64,000 bases of DNA from assembly GCA_037013685.1 (NCBI GenBank), contig CM072899.1, forward strand, positions 8,536,479 through 8,600,478, read 5' to 3'. The DNA comes from Acridotheres tristis. Its lineage: Eukaryota; Chordata; Aves; Passeriformes; Sturnidae. A program made the position numbers and the translations under genes. Positions 27,634-40,399 of the stretch are shown here, one piece after another. Positions within the stretch are counted from its first letter, which is position 1. Each line of letters opens with the position of its first letter. The notes beneath the pieces are model-generated. The model saw only the letters and a program-made list of their open reading frames with translations. It was not told the DNA's origin and did no database searches.

Positions 27634-27788
27634 TGGAGCACAGCTTCATGTCTGCCACTTTCTCTCCAGCAGAAATGTATCTCAGCAAGGACAGTGTCCT
27701 GCTCTGTGGCACCACCTTCTCCTCCAGCACCTGTAATGTTTTACACGAGGATGAACCAGATGGCTGCCACCACATAATCTATGATCAG
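27634..27788 (+). other. exon-like segment of unknown identity
   Basis: A 155-bp segment follows a strong acceptor match (pyrimidine-rich, ...ttgtctttgcag) and ends at gatcag|gtaaac, a good donor match. One frame is open throughout: it needs one base from a previous exon and ends on a codon boundary. The translation contains three cysteines and motifs such as KDSVLLCGTTFSS and EDEPDGCHHIIYDQ. I do not recognise it. The minus strand is also open across the same interval, which weakens the coding case. It could be an exon of an unknown gene or lncRNA, or chance splice-site matches. Confidence 0.18.
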
Positions 27789-30700
27789 GTAAACACATCG
27801 AGGGAGCACCTCTTAGGAATATATCCTAACTGGCCTTCCCACTGAGCCTCCCTACTGAACTCAGCGTGTTCAGTGAGTAAAAAATCACAGCATTTCATCT
27901 ACCATCTAATACCACACATGTATTTTGAAAGTTCAGATGTATTCATTTTGACCCAAACCTTTTTGTCCAAGTTCCCTTGTGCTGTGCTGCAGGGGATGCT
28001 CCAGATGGATTCTCCTCCAAGCAAGCAATGCCACAACAAAGCAAGGATATGATGACAGATATCAAACTGCATTCTTGCTCGTGTTAATCAGCATAGTTTC
28101 ACCCATGGTTTTGCCTGTTTATAACAACACAAAATACATTTCTGCATTTCTTTTCAGCTTGTCACTTTTTTATCAGCTGGAATGACAATCATCGTATTCA
28201 GATATGCTGGAGCTCACAGCCACTACTCAGAACCATTGCCTGAATGCTGATTATTTTATACCATTCTTTGTAATATATCTAACTCTTTCATAATTCTTTG
28301 CAAACATAAAAAAATAGAGAATATAAATTATTTACTAGTGAAGCATATTAACATTTAAAACCAATGACCAATTAGAGAATTGAAAACATTTGAATAGGCC
28401 TACTATTGAAAATGCCATCTGGTCTCCTGATTATTCCTTCCATGTACTTCCTCATGACAACAACACAAAAGAAGATTTGGACCAAAAAAAATCTTGAATT
28501 AGAAAAAACATCACTTTTACTCTACTTAGCTTCTGTCAGCATCAGGCTGGACAAACAATCAGCCTCCAAAAAGAAATGCTGAGAGAGATTACTGACACAG
28601 ACTTTGCTTCCACTACTTTCTTTCTGTGCAGTTTCCAACCAGCACCTATTGACTTACAGAGAAAAGCAGCAATCGTACCTAAAGCTGTACTCTAAATTCA
28701 CCCCCATTATCTTTGTGTTGACACTTCCTCCTAGAAGATATATGCTGAGCTCCAGGTAGATCATTTGTAACCTGTATAATGATGATGGCAACAAATATAG
28801 CACAGTGCCCTCCAACTGACACGGGATGGATACTCAATGCTTCACTATTCTGCAAGGAATAAATTGCTTGTCAACACACATGCAGTAGCGGTTTTTCCCC
28901 CAATTTAATGATCACACAGCCATGACACAGCAGACATCCATGTATTAGAACGATCAGGAAAGCTTGACTGAAAGATTTGGAGAATGAATTTCAAGCCGAA
29001 GTTGCCACTGCCCTGGAAAGCAGCAGTATGAATTGATTTCTGGGTTGGAGTGATGCTGCACAGCAGTTTCACCTTGCATAGGGGTGACCTTCATTAAAAT
29101 ACAGTTCCTTTGTCAGAACAATAAAAGTTCTCTCCTATGAAGCATATTGTCATGGATAGTGAGATGCAATACCTGTGTCTGTCCATAAATTGGACATTTG
29201 TCCTGGCAGCTGGGTGACTGAACACCTAACTGTGTACATCGTCAGTACACTGACAGCAGAGATGCACTGAGGTACCCAAAGGCCATGCTGTAACAAGTAG
29301 GTTTATGTAAAAATTGTGAGCCATTTCCCTTCTTCTATACAAGTTTCCTACAGGAAAACAATCTATATAGGCCTCTATGGGCAGACAGACACCTACTGCA
29401 CTTTTGTGCACATTTATATCTTGGGAGTGGGATTCTTTTATGGACACTGGGAAATACAGAATCTCTCTGGAAGACTTAACATGACCTACATCCACATCTC
29501 CATTGGACACCAAGACAGCCCTCCCTCAGGTACTGAGCTCCCTGCAATGAGTCAATGCTGCTGTCTTAGCCATGCTGCATTTCAGGTAATTCAGCAAGAT
29601 TTTTTTCAGAAAGAAGTAGAGGTTCTGACATTAAAGTTCTCACTGATGGTTCCTCCCTCTCTAATGAATTTATCTTTATTTTTTTTCAGGTATTCAATCA
29701 CAACTCTGGCTTTTTGGCTTGTTTTTTTTTTTCCCCCAGTCGATCTAAGGACACTCAATCTTTGCAGACGAATAAACATCTCCAGATTTCAGATGACTAT
29801 TTGCAGTTTTGCAGTTTCAGCAAAGTGTAGAATATTCTTATTTAAAAAATAGAAATTTCCAAAGAAAAAACTAGACACCACTAATGAGGTCTATTTCCCA
29901 GCACGTACAGATCCATCTAGCACAGAAGCAAATTGCTCATGACCCTCCAACAACACCTTCAGCATCAGGGGACTGCTTAATCCCAGTCTGCTTCTAACTG
30001 GAATTAGCAAAACAGAGAGGAAAGTGGCCCTTTATTGATGTTAGCAATCTTCATTATGAATATATAGTATGACTGCGTTTAAAATTCACAGAAAGCATTA
30101 TACTTTGAACACTAAAGTAAAAAAAAATACGTTGCAATGGATTGATAATTCTAAATTATGTGCTAAATTTAAGATTAATCCCTGCACAAAAGACACAATT
30201 GTTTTAATTTAGGAATAGAAATATTTGTGATGAAAGTTAACAACTGAATTATTTTCCTGTTCCATCCATCTTCTCAGCTGTCAAAGGGGAGAAAGTTCTT
30301 TAAAATTGAAGGGGTTTTTTTTCTTCATTTCACTAAACCTTAGGCGTTTTTAATGTCTTCCACCTTCCTAGATTATGCCTATAAACACAGGCACACACCA
30401 TGCATTATAAGCACTGAAAAGCTTTCACTACTTTCTTTACCTCTTTACATTACATTGCTCAAAGTGGGACTTTCACCTCTGAGGTCCTCATTTCTTTTTC
30501 TTAATTATTTCCAGGCAGGAAAAAGTCAAGCAAGTGAGGATAAGTCATTTTCACCTTTAGTTCTACAGTGGAAGAAAACCCAAGGACTCTAGATGTGCTC
30601 TGGAGTATAACAATTAGCATAGCAATTAATTATGGTATCCTCTACCAATGAAAATTTGGTTCAGTGCAACAGCAACACCATGCGACACTGCCTCACATTC

Positions 30701-30964
30701 TGGGTACATTTATTTCTTCCCAAATTACACATGTAGGCCTAGAAATGTCTCACTTTTTTAATTAGCATCATACCAGATGGGATGACTAAGAGCCTGAGTT
30801 TAAAATTCATGTGCAAAACTTCTCTTCTGCAGAAGCCTGTGATGTCATTTAGTGACACGGGCCCCACCACAACCATGGGACAGCAGTCGTCCCTTCCAGG
30901 ACATAAATGGTCACTACAGAAACAACTCTTGTGACCTCCAGGCAATGTTCAGGACCTCCACAGA
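27789..30964. other. unique AT-rich DNA, no gene supported
   Basis: This contains the longest ATG-started frame of the window (29316-29852, plus, 178 codons). An acceptor-like ctacag at about 29353 and a donor-like cag|gtactg at about 29530 lie within it, but the phases do not fit the exon-like segment at 27634-27788 and the protein is not recognised. Confidence 0.4.
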
Positions 30965-31395
30965 TTTTTGAAGATCATCCAGTTCCAGCCCCCTGCCATG
31001 GGCAGGGCTGCCATTCAACAGACCAGGTTGCTCAAGGATCTCCCATCCAACCTGGCCAACAGTTCCAGGAATGGGGCATCCACAACCTTCCTGGGCAACC
31101 TGTTGCAGCCTCATCACCCTCACAATGATTTCTTCCTAATATCTAATTTAAATCCACTAAAGCCATTACCCCTCGTCCTATTACTCCGCATTGTTTTTAC
31201 AAGCCCCTCTCTGGCTCTCTTCCAGCCCTTTTAGGTACTGGAAGGTGCTGTAATATCTCCCTGAAGCCTTCTCCATGCTGAACACTCTCTACCCTCTCAA
31301 ACTGTGTTCACAGGAGTGGTACTCCAGCCCTGTTATCATCTTCATGGCCCTCTCCTTCCAGCAGTTGAGCCTTCTTGTGGATTCTGCATTCCACG
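30965..31395 (-). mobile_element. CR1 LINE fragment (3' part)
   Basis: Read on the plus strand this is the classic reverse-complement CR1 3' region. The blocks appear in order: aagatcatccagttcc, ccctgccatgggcagg, accaggttgctcaa, ccatccaacctggcc, ttcttcctaatatctaattt, ccattacccctcgtccta, taggtactggaag, and agccttctccatgctgaac. The element therefore runs on the minus strand. About 430 bp cover the last part of ORF2 and the 3' untranslated region. The octamer tail itself is not clear at the low-coordinate end, and the 5' limit near 31395 is approximate. It is moderately diverged and non-functional. Confidence 0.92.
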
Positions 31396-32852
31396 TGCAA
31401 CTTGAATTCATTGCACAACTTGAAAAGAAAGACTGGCTTTAGACCAACTCCTTTGCACATCCCTACACTGAACATCAGGGATGTTCTCTTCAGGCCCCAG
31501 GCAATAGTGCTGATAAAGGCAGATCAAGACAAGGCAAGACAAGCCATTTGCAAATCTCAGGCCAGGGTGTGAATTGACATGGGAAGTTGAAGTCAACCTC
31601 CTCTTCCTCCCTCAGTATTCCAAGGGGCAACTCAGCAGCTACTCTGCAGATTTCCCTTCTGCCTTAGCTGTGGCAGCCAGTCTTTGAAACTGCTTACAGC
31701 TGTAATTATATTTCTGTGCTTTTTAAAATTATACATTTCCCTTAAAATACAGTATTTGATTTAAATATTTGGAGAATGCAAATTTCTTTATTTACGCATG
31801 ACTGAAAAAAAACTCTGACTGCTGTGTTCCCTGGGTAATTCAGGAATTCTCACCAGCCTCCTTTCAGTTAATTACTCTGTGAGACTGCCTGGTGAAAAAT
31901 GAATCCTGCCTGATTCCTCTCCTGAAAAACATGCAGCAAGTGGCAAGTCAGACTAATTCTTGCTGCAAGAGAGCTGTGCACCGAGCAAACACAGCATGTG
32001 AAACAAATCAATACTGTAATCACCAATGCAACCTATCAAACCCAAGTCCAGGGTCAATCAATACTGTATCTTCCCAGATGACAACTGGGGAACAGAAGCT
32101 TTTAATACCTTTCCAAGATAAATCTCTTCCTTTACAATGTGAGACACAATTTTCTAGTATGTTCTGTAGTAAGGGGAGGATTTTCCTAGAAATTAGCCAG
32201 ATCTTAGATTAAAGCAGCCAAAGCTTTCTGCATTTAGGACACCTTCCATACACCTCTCCACTCAGAGCCCCCATTTATTTTTAGAAGTAACCCTTCCTGT
32301 TCCTGTACTACACACCAAGCAATGCAAACCCTCCAATTTTGCCTCTTCCGGAGAGCAGATCACTTCAGACTGAATTGTATCTGCCAAATTAAATACTTAA
32401 TAGCCCAGAAAGTCTTCTACACCACCATCCAACTGTGGTTTCAGGGACCAATTTATGTAAATCCCAGATAACAATGTGTTAATGTTAGCTTTATGTGATC
32501 ATGGACTATATATGTACTTCTTCTGGGAATGAAACCCATCTGTCTCAGCACTGTGCAATGATTAATAGGTTTTTATCCCATACTCCCTCCATGATGCAGT
32601 GGGCTATTAGACCCCTTTGACAGGACTGAGACACAGGGAGATTAAGGGTCTAGCCTACATGGATAGGTGCAGGCAGACACATGCTCCCCTGCCTGTGCTG
32701 GCTGGATGTGGATCTGTTTGGGCCTGGAAGCCATGAACAGGCTGCTGTGCTTGGGCCATGCTTAGCTGCTCAGCAGAGACCTTTTCCCTGGCACAGCACC
32801 GTGCCCCTGGCTCCCAGGCAGGAACAGTCTCGTGAGCAGCCAGCCAGGGAGC
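31396..32852. other. unique DNA, no gene seen
   Basis: No gene or repeat is recognised. The last 200 bp become GC-rich toward the minisatellite. Confidence 0.45.
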
Positions 32853-33331
32853 AGAGAGCACAGGGCTGTCTGCAGCCAGCCTTGGGGACACCTCTGCAGG
32901 GACAGGGACTGACTGAGGGCACAGGGCTGTCTGCAGCCAGCCCTGGGGACACCTCTGCAGGGACAGGGACTGACTGAGGGCACAGGGCTGTCTGCAGCCA
33001 GCCTTGGGGACACCTCTGCAGGGACAGGGACTGACTTAGGGCACAGGGCTGTCTGCAGCCAGCCTTGGGGACACCTCTGCAGGGACAGGGACTGACTTAG
33101 GGCACAGGGCTGTCTGCAGCCAGCCCTGGGGACACCTCTGCAGGGACAGGGACTGACTTAGGGCACAGGGCTGTCTGCAGCCAGCCTTGGGGACACCTCT
33201 GCAGGGACAGGGGCTGACTGAGGGCACAGGGCTGTCTGCAGCCAGCCCTGGGGACACCTCTGCAGGGACAGGGACTGACTTAGGGCACAGGGCTGTCTGC
33301 AGCCAGCCCTGGGGACACCTCTGCAGGGACA
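32853..33331. repeat. 61-bp minisatellite, about 7.9 copies
   Basis: Full units start at 32881, 32942, 33003, 33064, 33125, 33186 and 33247. A partial unit precedes them from about 32853 and another follows from 33308. Each unit holds ggggacacctctgcaggg and ggctgtctgcagccagc, is GC-rich, and contains no CpG. The copies are nearly identical. The main variable sites are unit position 2 (T or C) and position 35 (G or T), with one extra A-to-G change at position 28 in the unit at 33186. The T/C and G/T states are combined in a mosaic, which points to recent unequal exchange or gene conversion. Because 61 is not a multiple of three and the complement is nearly stop-free, long minus-strand frames arise here by chance. 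Copy number is probably variable between individuals. Confidence 0.97.
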
Positions 33332-33424
33332 TGGATCCTGATCAGAGACATGCCTTGATCAAGGGCACCCAGCCCTTGGCAGCAGAGGGGTGAACTAGAC
33401 TGAAGGCTGAGTAGCCAATTCACA

Positions 33425-33694
33425 AGATCGTCAGGACTTGAGGGAATGGCCGGAATTCGTGCCAGGAAAGGTTTAGGTTAGATAATAGAAGAAGGCTCTT
33501 CACCCAGAGAGTGGGTTGAGCAGGCTCCTCAGGGAAGTGATTGCAGCCTCAAGTCTGGCAGAGTTCAAGAAGCATTTGGACAATGCTCTTGGGCACATGG
33601 GGGATCCCTGGGGATGGTCCTGTGCAGGGGCAGATGTTGGACTCGATGATCCTGATGTGTCCCTTCCAACTCTGAATATTCTGTGATTCTGTGA
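33425..33694 (+). mobile_element. CR1 LINE fragment with 3' tail
   Basis: CR1 3' blocks appear in sense order: gggaatggcc, ggtttaggttagataatag, ttcacccagagagtggg, ctcctcagggaagtgatt, agttcaagaagcatttgg, ggactcgatgatcc, cccttccaactctg. The segment ends with the octamer tail ttctgtgattctgtga at 33679-33694. The copy is 5'-truncated and about 270 bp long. It lies only about 95 bp after the 61-bp minisatellite and in the opposite orientation to the CR1 fragment at 30965-31395. No intact coding sequence remains. Confidence 0.95.
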
Positions 33695-36559
33695 CTGTTC
33701 CTATCCTTCATCTGATAAGCTCCTGCCTGCAAGGCAGTACTTCAAAGAGGAGGAAGAGAGAACCTTTAGAGGGTGCTCCTTCCATCCCAGAGTTGGGAAC
33801 AGGGCCCAGGAAATCAAGGGGATCAACCATTGGAGCACAGCAAATTATGCACATGTTTGCAGCAGGGGATCTTCCATTTCACTGCTTTTCATTTTAGCAG
33901 AAAAGCCCTTCTGGCAGCTCCAGGAAATATCATAGCTGTGAATGACTGCTATTATTGCCCACTTTAAAAACAAAGTAAGAAAAAATAAACAACAACGTAT
34001 TTCTCTCTATTTAGGATGGCTTAGGTTGAGATTAATTTGGTATATAATCCTTAAAATACACCTGCAAATGTCCAGCCATAATTCTGGCATGCACTGCACG
34101 CATCAAAGCTTGTGCCTTGCAGAGGTCTCCCCTTTAGAGGGCCAAGAGGCACACGAAGAGCATGAACTACATATTGGATACAGACCTGTTTATTGCAGGT
34201 CTCATTGGAAAAGGAGAAGGGAGCACCTTTGGAAAGAAGCAACTGAAAGATTAGCTCTTTGATTAATTGATTTTCAGGCCATTAAGGACCATTTTGGTCC
34301 TCTCAGTCATTCTCCTGTGTGAAAAGTCAGGGGATTTTCCCAGAGATTGCCAGGGCTGTGCTGGAGATGATGAGATGTCTGTGGGGACAACCATCTGCCC
34401 AAGCACTGCCAGTCTCCAGATCAGTGCCTCAGTCTAGTGAGGGCCAAATTGCACAGCCTGCAGACATTTCATTTTCCATTTGGCATCCTGCTGATTTCAT
34501 CAGAAGTGTTAACTGAGAAAAGACTGCACGTGGACCTGAACCAGAATCTGGAACAGACAGCAATTTTTTTTAAAGCATTTCCCTCAGCCTCTTAAACAGC
34601 ATGTGAAGTGCTGTGGTTCCCTCTGCCCCTGAGACATTGTACCAAAACTCCTTTTCCTTAGGAAGCCTTTCCAAGGCTCTGATGTGCATATTTTATAGAG
34701 AGAATCCTAAAATGAAGATGACAGTCTTGTGCACTACTCTATTCCTTAGCATTTTTTCTCTCTTCTTTAACTTTCCACTTCAGCAAGCGAAGTTTAACAG
34801 AATCAATTTCTCTATGTGCTCAGTAAAATCCTCAGCGGGAGCCACTGCTCCATAGGCTTCTTTTAGTTATTTATTGCCTGCCTCCTGCATATGTTAAGAG
34901 ATATGTTACCAGCTCAAAAAACAATTAATCCTATTACTGTTTGGAGCATGCATGCTGCAGAAGCAGGAACAGCACCGAGGTTAACTATGCAGAAGGACTC
35001 AAATAAAAAAAAATTATTCCAGGATGTGGAAGTACTTCACCTCATGTACAGCACTGCTGCCGACATTTTCACTTCCCCAAGTCTGGATGTTTACACAAAA
35101 CATGATGTATTTGGGTTACACTCACCTGCCAGACCATCAGCTACAAGCAGGAGCTCCAACATCTCTCCCTGGAGAAGCCTGCCTGAACTGAGTACATTCC
35201 TGCTACCCATTATCATTCTAACACATCTACAGTTGTCAACAGCAGTATTTTTTCCTAAACACAGTCATTTTGAATCCAAGTGTCTCTCACTTCCACTGAC
35301 CTGTTAACAGAAAAAGGTTGCTCTGTATGTGGAGATGAAGACAGGTCTCAGTGTGACAATTTGGATGACATAGGTCTGCCTGAGCTCACCCTGACCAAGC
35401 ACGTCGGTGCTGCTACAGCTACTGCCTTTCAGAGGACATAAACAAGATCTCAATGCCCAGGGCCAGGAGAGATCCCTGAACACTTTGCACTCAGGCAGCA
35501 GCATTAGCAGCATGCCCTGGCCGAGCTCCACTCTGCTGTCAGAGAGCTGACCACTCACCAGCCACACACTACACAGGGCACCTGCAACCCAAAACACAGC
35601 TGGCTCTGAAAGATAAAATCCCTCAAAGCACAAGAGCCATCAAACTGTGAGGGAGGGATGCTGTTGTACAGCAATTCCCAGGACAAGCTGCCACAGACTC
35701 AGCACAGAACTATGAGAGACGCCAGTGTCAGCGAGTGACATCCCTGCCCCAGAGAAAGACAAACATCAAGTGTTTGGTGGACGAGTTAGGCAAAGACCTG
35801 GCTCTTGTTCCTCTGGCTTTTTGTGCTTTCAAGTTTGCAGAGATGATGGGACTGTGACCATTTTTCACTCAGCCTCACTAAATCAATTTATCTGCAGGTT
35901 AAATTGATTCATCTCTCTTTGTCATCATTTCTACATGTAGAAAACAGGGATAGAATCAGTAGCCTTCCTCTTCAGTATTTTGGGATCATGGTAAGCACAA
36001 TATGAGAACTCAGGATTATTATACAGTGGCAGTTATATTATGTCACAACTTTGACTCCAAATGAAGGCAGTGGCACTGTGAAAAATTTCAGAAATCACAA
36101 TTTTGCACTCAATCAAGACAAAACAATATATCAAATGTGGGAATCCCTTTCCTCTCTTGGGTTCCACAGCACAAGCTCTGCCTGTAGGCTCCTGTACCAC
36201 ACAGCAGCAAGTCTCCCTGGCTCCCTCCAGGAGCAACAACCTATCTGGGCAAAGGAACTCCTATGAGGCTCCAGCTCCAGCTGAGGGACCCTGTGACAGC
36301 CCATGATGTGATGGCCAGAAAAACATCAAATGTCTTTGTCAAATTTGCCTGACCTGAAGTCAATTCACAATGAACTTTCCCAGCAGAAAGCCTCATATTC
36401 CCCTTTCTTCATATTTCCCTTACTTCCAGTGAGGAACCAGTGTACAGAATGCCTTTCTTCTGCTCTGGTCCAGGCTGTCACAGCCCCTGTACATATCTGA
36501 GCATCCAAACTTCATGAATTTGTCTGTCTTCCTCTGGCCTTCAAGTCCAGGACATCTCC
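33695..36559. other. unique DNA, no gene seen
   Basis: Frames of 138 codons (34891-35307, plus) and 109 codons (35304-35633, minus) abut but have no recognisable features. No repeat is identified. Confidence 0.45.
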
Positions 36560-36579
36560 TTTTTTTTTTTTTTTTTTTT
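36560..36579. repeat. poly-T run of 20
   Basis: Twenty consecutive T, then gtttgttt. It could be the tail of an old minus-strand retroposed sequence, but no body is recognisable at higher coordinates. Confidence 0.9.
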
Positions 36580-39500
36580 GTTTGTTTCCCTTGCTTTTTG
36601 GGGTGGCAATTTCTCCTGCTAGAATTTTATGGCATGGGGCAGATGATGCCATTCAATCCTGGTTCTTGTCAGGCTGACAGAGGCCTTACACCTGAGCCCC
36701 CAGCACTGATCTCTGGCAGGTCAGCCACTGCTGGTTCTTATCTGTCACATGCTGGTTCTGACAGGGCAAGGCTGTGGCTCCAGACATGCTGAGCCAGCCG
36801 AGGCTGATGTGCTGCTGTAAATACCTTTGTTCTCAGATAACAAGTTTGCTGCCATCAGTACCTCTATGCCAGGGACAAAAAAAAAAACACCCTGAAAACC
36901 CATCCACACTCCAAATCCTCTCCTTCTTGCAAGAGAAGTCATTCCTGTGCAGTCCAACACATCTCTGAAGGAGACTCCTGGACTGTAGTTTCCTGGCTAA
37001 AGGCTGCTCCATCTTCTGACTGCTGCTCTCACGTCTGAACTACTTAAAATTTCCTGGGCAGACTAGTACCCCTCTTCCAGACTGCACACCCTTCCTGCTC
37101 CGGGCAGAATCACAAGTATTCTCTCTGATACTCTTCACCATCTCTCACTCTCTATCCCCTCAAACTACCTCCTGCTATTTTGCCCATGTTTATAAAGAGC
37201 TTTCATCCCTAGCCCAGCTCTCAGTCCCTTGGGAGCAGGGAATTCAGAGCCTGTCAGTTGCCAGGGACACCAGTGACACCAGTAACACACGTTCTGCCAC
37301 TCACTCACACAGCCCAAAAGAGAGCCTGGCCCCCACAGCTGGAGGCTTCCCCTCTCCCTGCACATGAAGCAGGGGCAAGCAGCTTCTCCTTTGCAGCTCA
37401 GGCTCCAGGGGAAATGTTTTCAGTACTAAAACCTAATTCTGTCTAAACATCAGAAGCCAGAAAGCAGTGAAACAGAAATTTAAAAATAATGAAACAGCTT
37501 GGTAACGCAATTCTGCACCCTGAAGTCCTCCAAAACAGCAATTCACCACTTGAATTATGGACAGAAGTGATTGCTGAGCAAATCTGACCGCTGCTACCAG
37601 AAAGGGAAATAAAGCCTCTCTCTAGTTTTACCTTCAGCACCAGAAAATTCAGGTGAACAAGGGGAAAAAGCAATCCAGGAGAGCAAAGGGAAGATCCCCC
37701 AGCTAGAAACATCATTGCCCAAATTCTCCCTTCTTTTCAAGCTTCACTTCTGGGCATTTGTGATTTTTACTCACTTTAATAATTGGTAAGATTTACAAGT
37801 CTCCTGTTGATTCTGTTTATTTATCAGTAAATTCTATACATAGCTTTTTTCCTAAGTGAAGAGATTATGAAAGTCAAAGGGAGTTTTTCTCTGGGCTTTT
37901 AATCCTATTCCCTAACTGCAAGTAAAAACAATCTGTCCAAGCTAATTTCATCAAAGCACCAACAGAACACTTACAGGACAGTTTTACTTGAGAATTTCTA
38001 TTGTGTACATCTCAGCCGTGCTGACAGAACATCAGACATGAAATGAGAGTTTCCCATAGTAAGGGATTGCTCTGGAAACACAACATTTTAGTTGTACTTT
38101 GATAGGACCCTAAAATCAGAAGCTGATATAGGCAGCCAACCCCATCAACAGAGATGCTTTCACTGCTTGGGAGGTCTGAATTTGGCCAGGCATTTTCACA
38201 TCCACCAAATGGAGTGGTCTGTCCCTGCTGCTGCTCCCTGTACAGCTGATTCTCCACCCACAGTTGTGCACGTCACCTTATGAGGAATATCTTCTTTTTT
38301 ATTCATGGAGCTTTATTAGCTCTGTTACAGAGACTTCTGCCACCCTGTGAAACCTGCCTGGCACCAAGCTCCCACTGATGATTTTCTGGGTGGGTTACTA
38401 CAGATAGAAAAATACTGCCAATACTCAGTGCAATTTTCAAAGCATTATTAAAGCAATATTTTTTATATTATTACCCAGGTCTAATACTGTTTTGAATTTG
38501 CAGTTTTGGAGTTCATTTTAAAGCACTTAATTATACTTTGAGAAGAAATAGTCTTATAGTACAAGTCATTTTCTCAAGTACACTTGAAGAAAGGATAGAC
38601 CATGGCTCAGTAAATACAACAGTCTGAAAAGTTATGAGCTATCAGACTAAGCTGAATTGACTTACTGATATTACCTGCAATGAATGAGTTTTAGATAGCC
38701 TCTCATAAATAGGCAGCTACAGAGCCTACGATTTTATGGATGTCTTGTACTTATCAATATATATGAGAAATGATGCTGTCAGGCTTTTGAGGGGATACTA
38801 GGTGAACCACACCACTGTCAATTTAATTTTTATGATTAAATATTTGGTGCTGTTAAAGGTTATTTAACATTTAATATAGCTGCTCTTCTACATAGCTGAT
38901 AACTGTCATCTTTACATAATGCTGAAGCTGAAAATGGATGGGGAAGGCATATTTTTTAGAAGGTACCAATTTTTTTTTCCAATTTACTGTTAGATGTGTT
39001 CCAGTAATAGAACAATATTAGGCAAGTTTAAAAGGTTTTCAATATTCAGATGTACAAAAATTTAGTTTTAATGACAGCTGCAGCTGAGCTCAAAGTTTGA
39101 CACAGAAGTTGCTGAATTTACCTCTGTGGAGAAAAACCTCTCCCAGGTAGTGTTGAGAGATGGCAGCTCACCCCACAGAGGGATCTTCAGGGCTCATATC
39201 CAGACTTATCAGTTTTTATATCTTTAAGAGAGATATCATCAATTTAAACATCACATTCCCATCTGATTTTTTTTTAAACTTGTTAAGATTAGTGTGGCTG
39301 AGAGAAATGAAAGCTAATACTATTTTTATGTGTTTTGCAGAAATCACACTTTGTGCAGTGACAGAATTCTGCCCAGGCAGACACATGGTCCCCACACAAC
39401 CACCCAATCTTTAAAGAGTTAAGAGAAAAATTAAACCATCCCCAGGCTCTACTCAGCTCTTGGCAAGACAACTCACATGTGTAAAGGTGGGTACACAGGC

Positions 39501-40399
39501 ATAGTTTCCAGAGTTCTTGCACACAACAACACACACCTACACACAAAAAGAAAGGTACACAAGCAAAAAATGATAATTCTTAAAACCAAACAAATTACCA
39601 GTAAACTACACAGACTTAATGGGAAGATTTGGTGCTTACATCACCCCCCACTATTTTGTTTTCTTTCAACAGCTGAGCATGCTAGCCATGTTTCCTAAGC
39701 ACAGTCCAAAGCTATTCTTTGCTTCTTTTGTACCCACACATCAAAAAGCTGCAATTTTAAAAACACCTAGAGGCAGAAAACATTTCTATAATTAAAAATA
39801 AAACCAAAATGTATAAACCAAACCAACCACACAACTAGAGTACAGAACAGGTCAGTTCAGGTCTTGATCCCAATTACATTTTCTGTCAAGTGGATCCCTT
39901 TGTGGAATTGAGACTTTGTATTTTCTTCAGTAACACTTACTATGGTACATTTACAAAGAAATCTTTATTGCTTTTCAGTGATGGAATTATATTTTTCTGT
40001 AATAAAAGCCTTTATGTGGACTTCCCTTACTGAAGCACTAAAGTAAAAGTGCAAGCCTTTTTAATCTCCAAAAGGTATCACTCGATTTTGATACAGTTTA
40101 GGTTCTTTGTATTGTCCCGTGTCCCGGCTCAGGTCCCACCAGCCGGTTTTGGGTTTCACCAAGGCATCCCAAAGACAGACACAAATCACTGTTTTGCAGG
40201 CTGCAGTGTCTTTCCTGTAACAACACTCATTAATTGTGATGATGCCCCTAAACCACAGAGAAACCAGAGCAAGGTATCACTCATCTCTAATGTTGCTTAC
40301 CAGTGACATTAAAAATGCACCTGGGGCTGTTGCAGGAGAACACACAAACAGCAAAGCACCAATGCACTGAGGGTCAGTGCAGAGAGCCCTGGGCACCAG
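36580..40399. other. unique AT-rich DNA, no gene seen
   Basis: No supported gene. Short A and T runs occur (for example at about 36866-36877). The sequence at about 40120-40330, next to the pol relic, could include further decayed retroviral DNA, but I cannot identify it. Confidence 0.4.

Noticed and set aside
32853..33331. CRISPR-like array
   Set aside because: Units are contiguous with no unique spacers, there are no cas genes, and the context is a vertebrate nuclear genome.
33036..33332. Minus-strand repeat protein in the 61-bp array
   Set aside because: The unit length is not a multiple of three and the complement is nearly stop-free in all frames, so the open frame follows from composition. 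There is no start context or splice support.
34891..35633. Abutting plus and minus frames of 138 and 109 codons
   Set aside because: No recognisable domain, splice sites or promoter features. Consistent with chance.
36560..36579. Poly-T as the tail of a processed pseudogene
   Set aside because: No recognisable gene body and no target-site duplication adjoin it.
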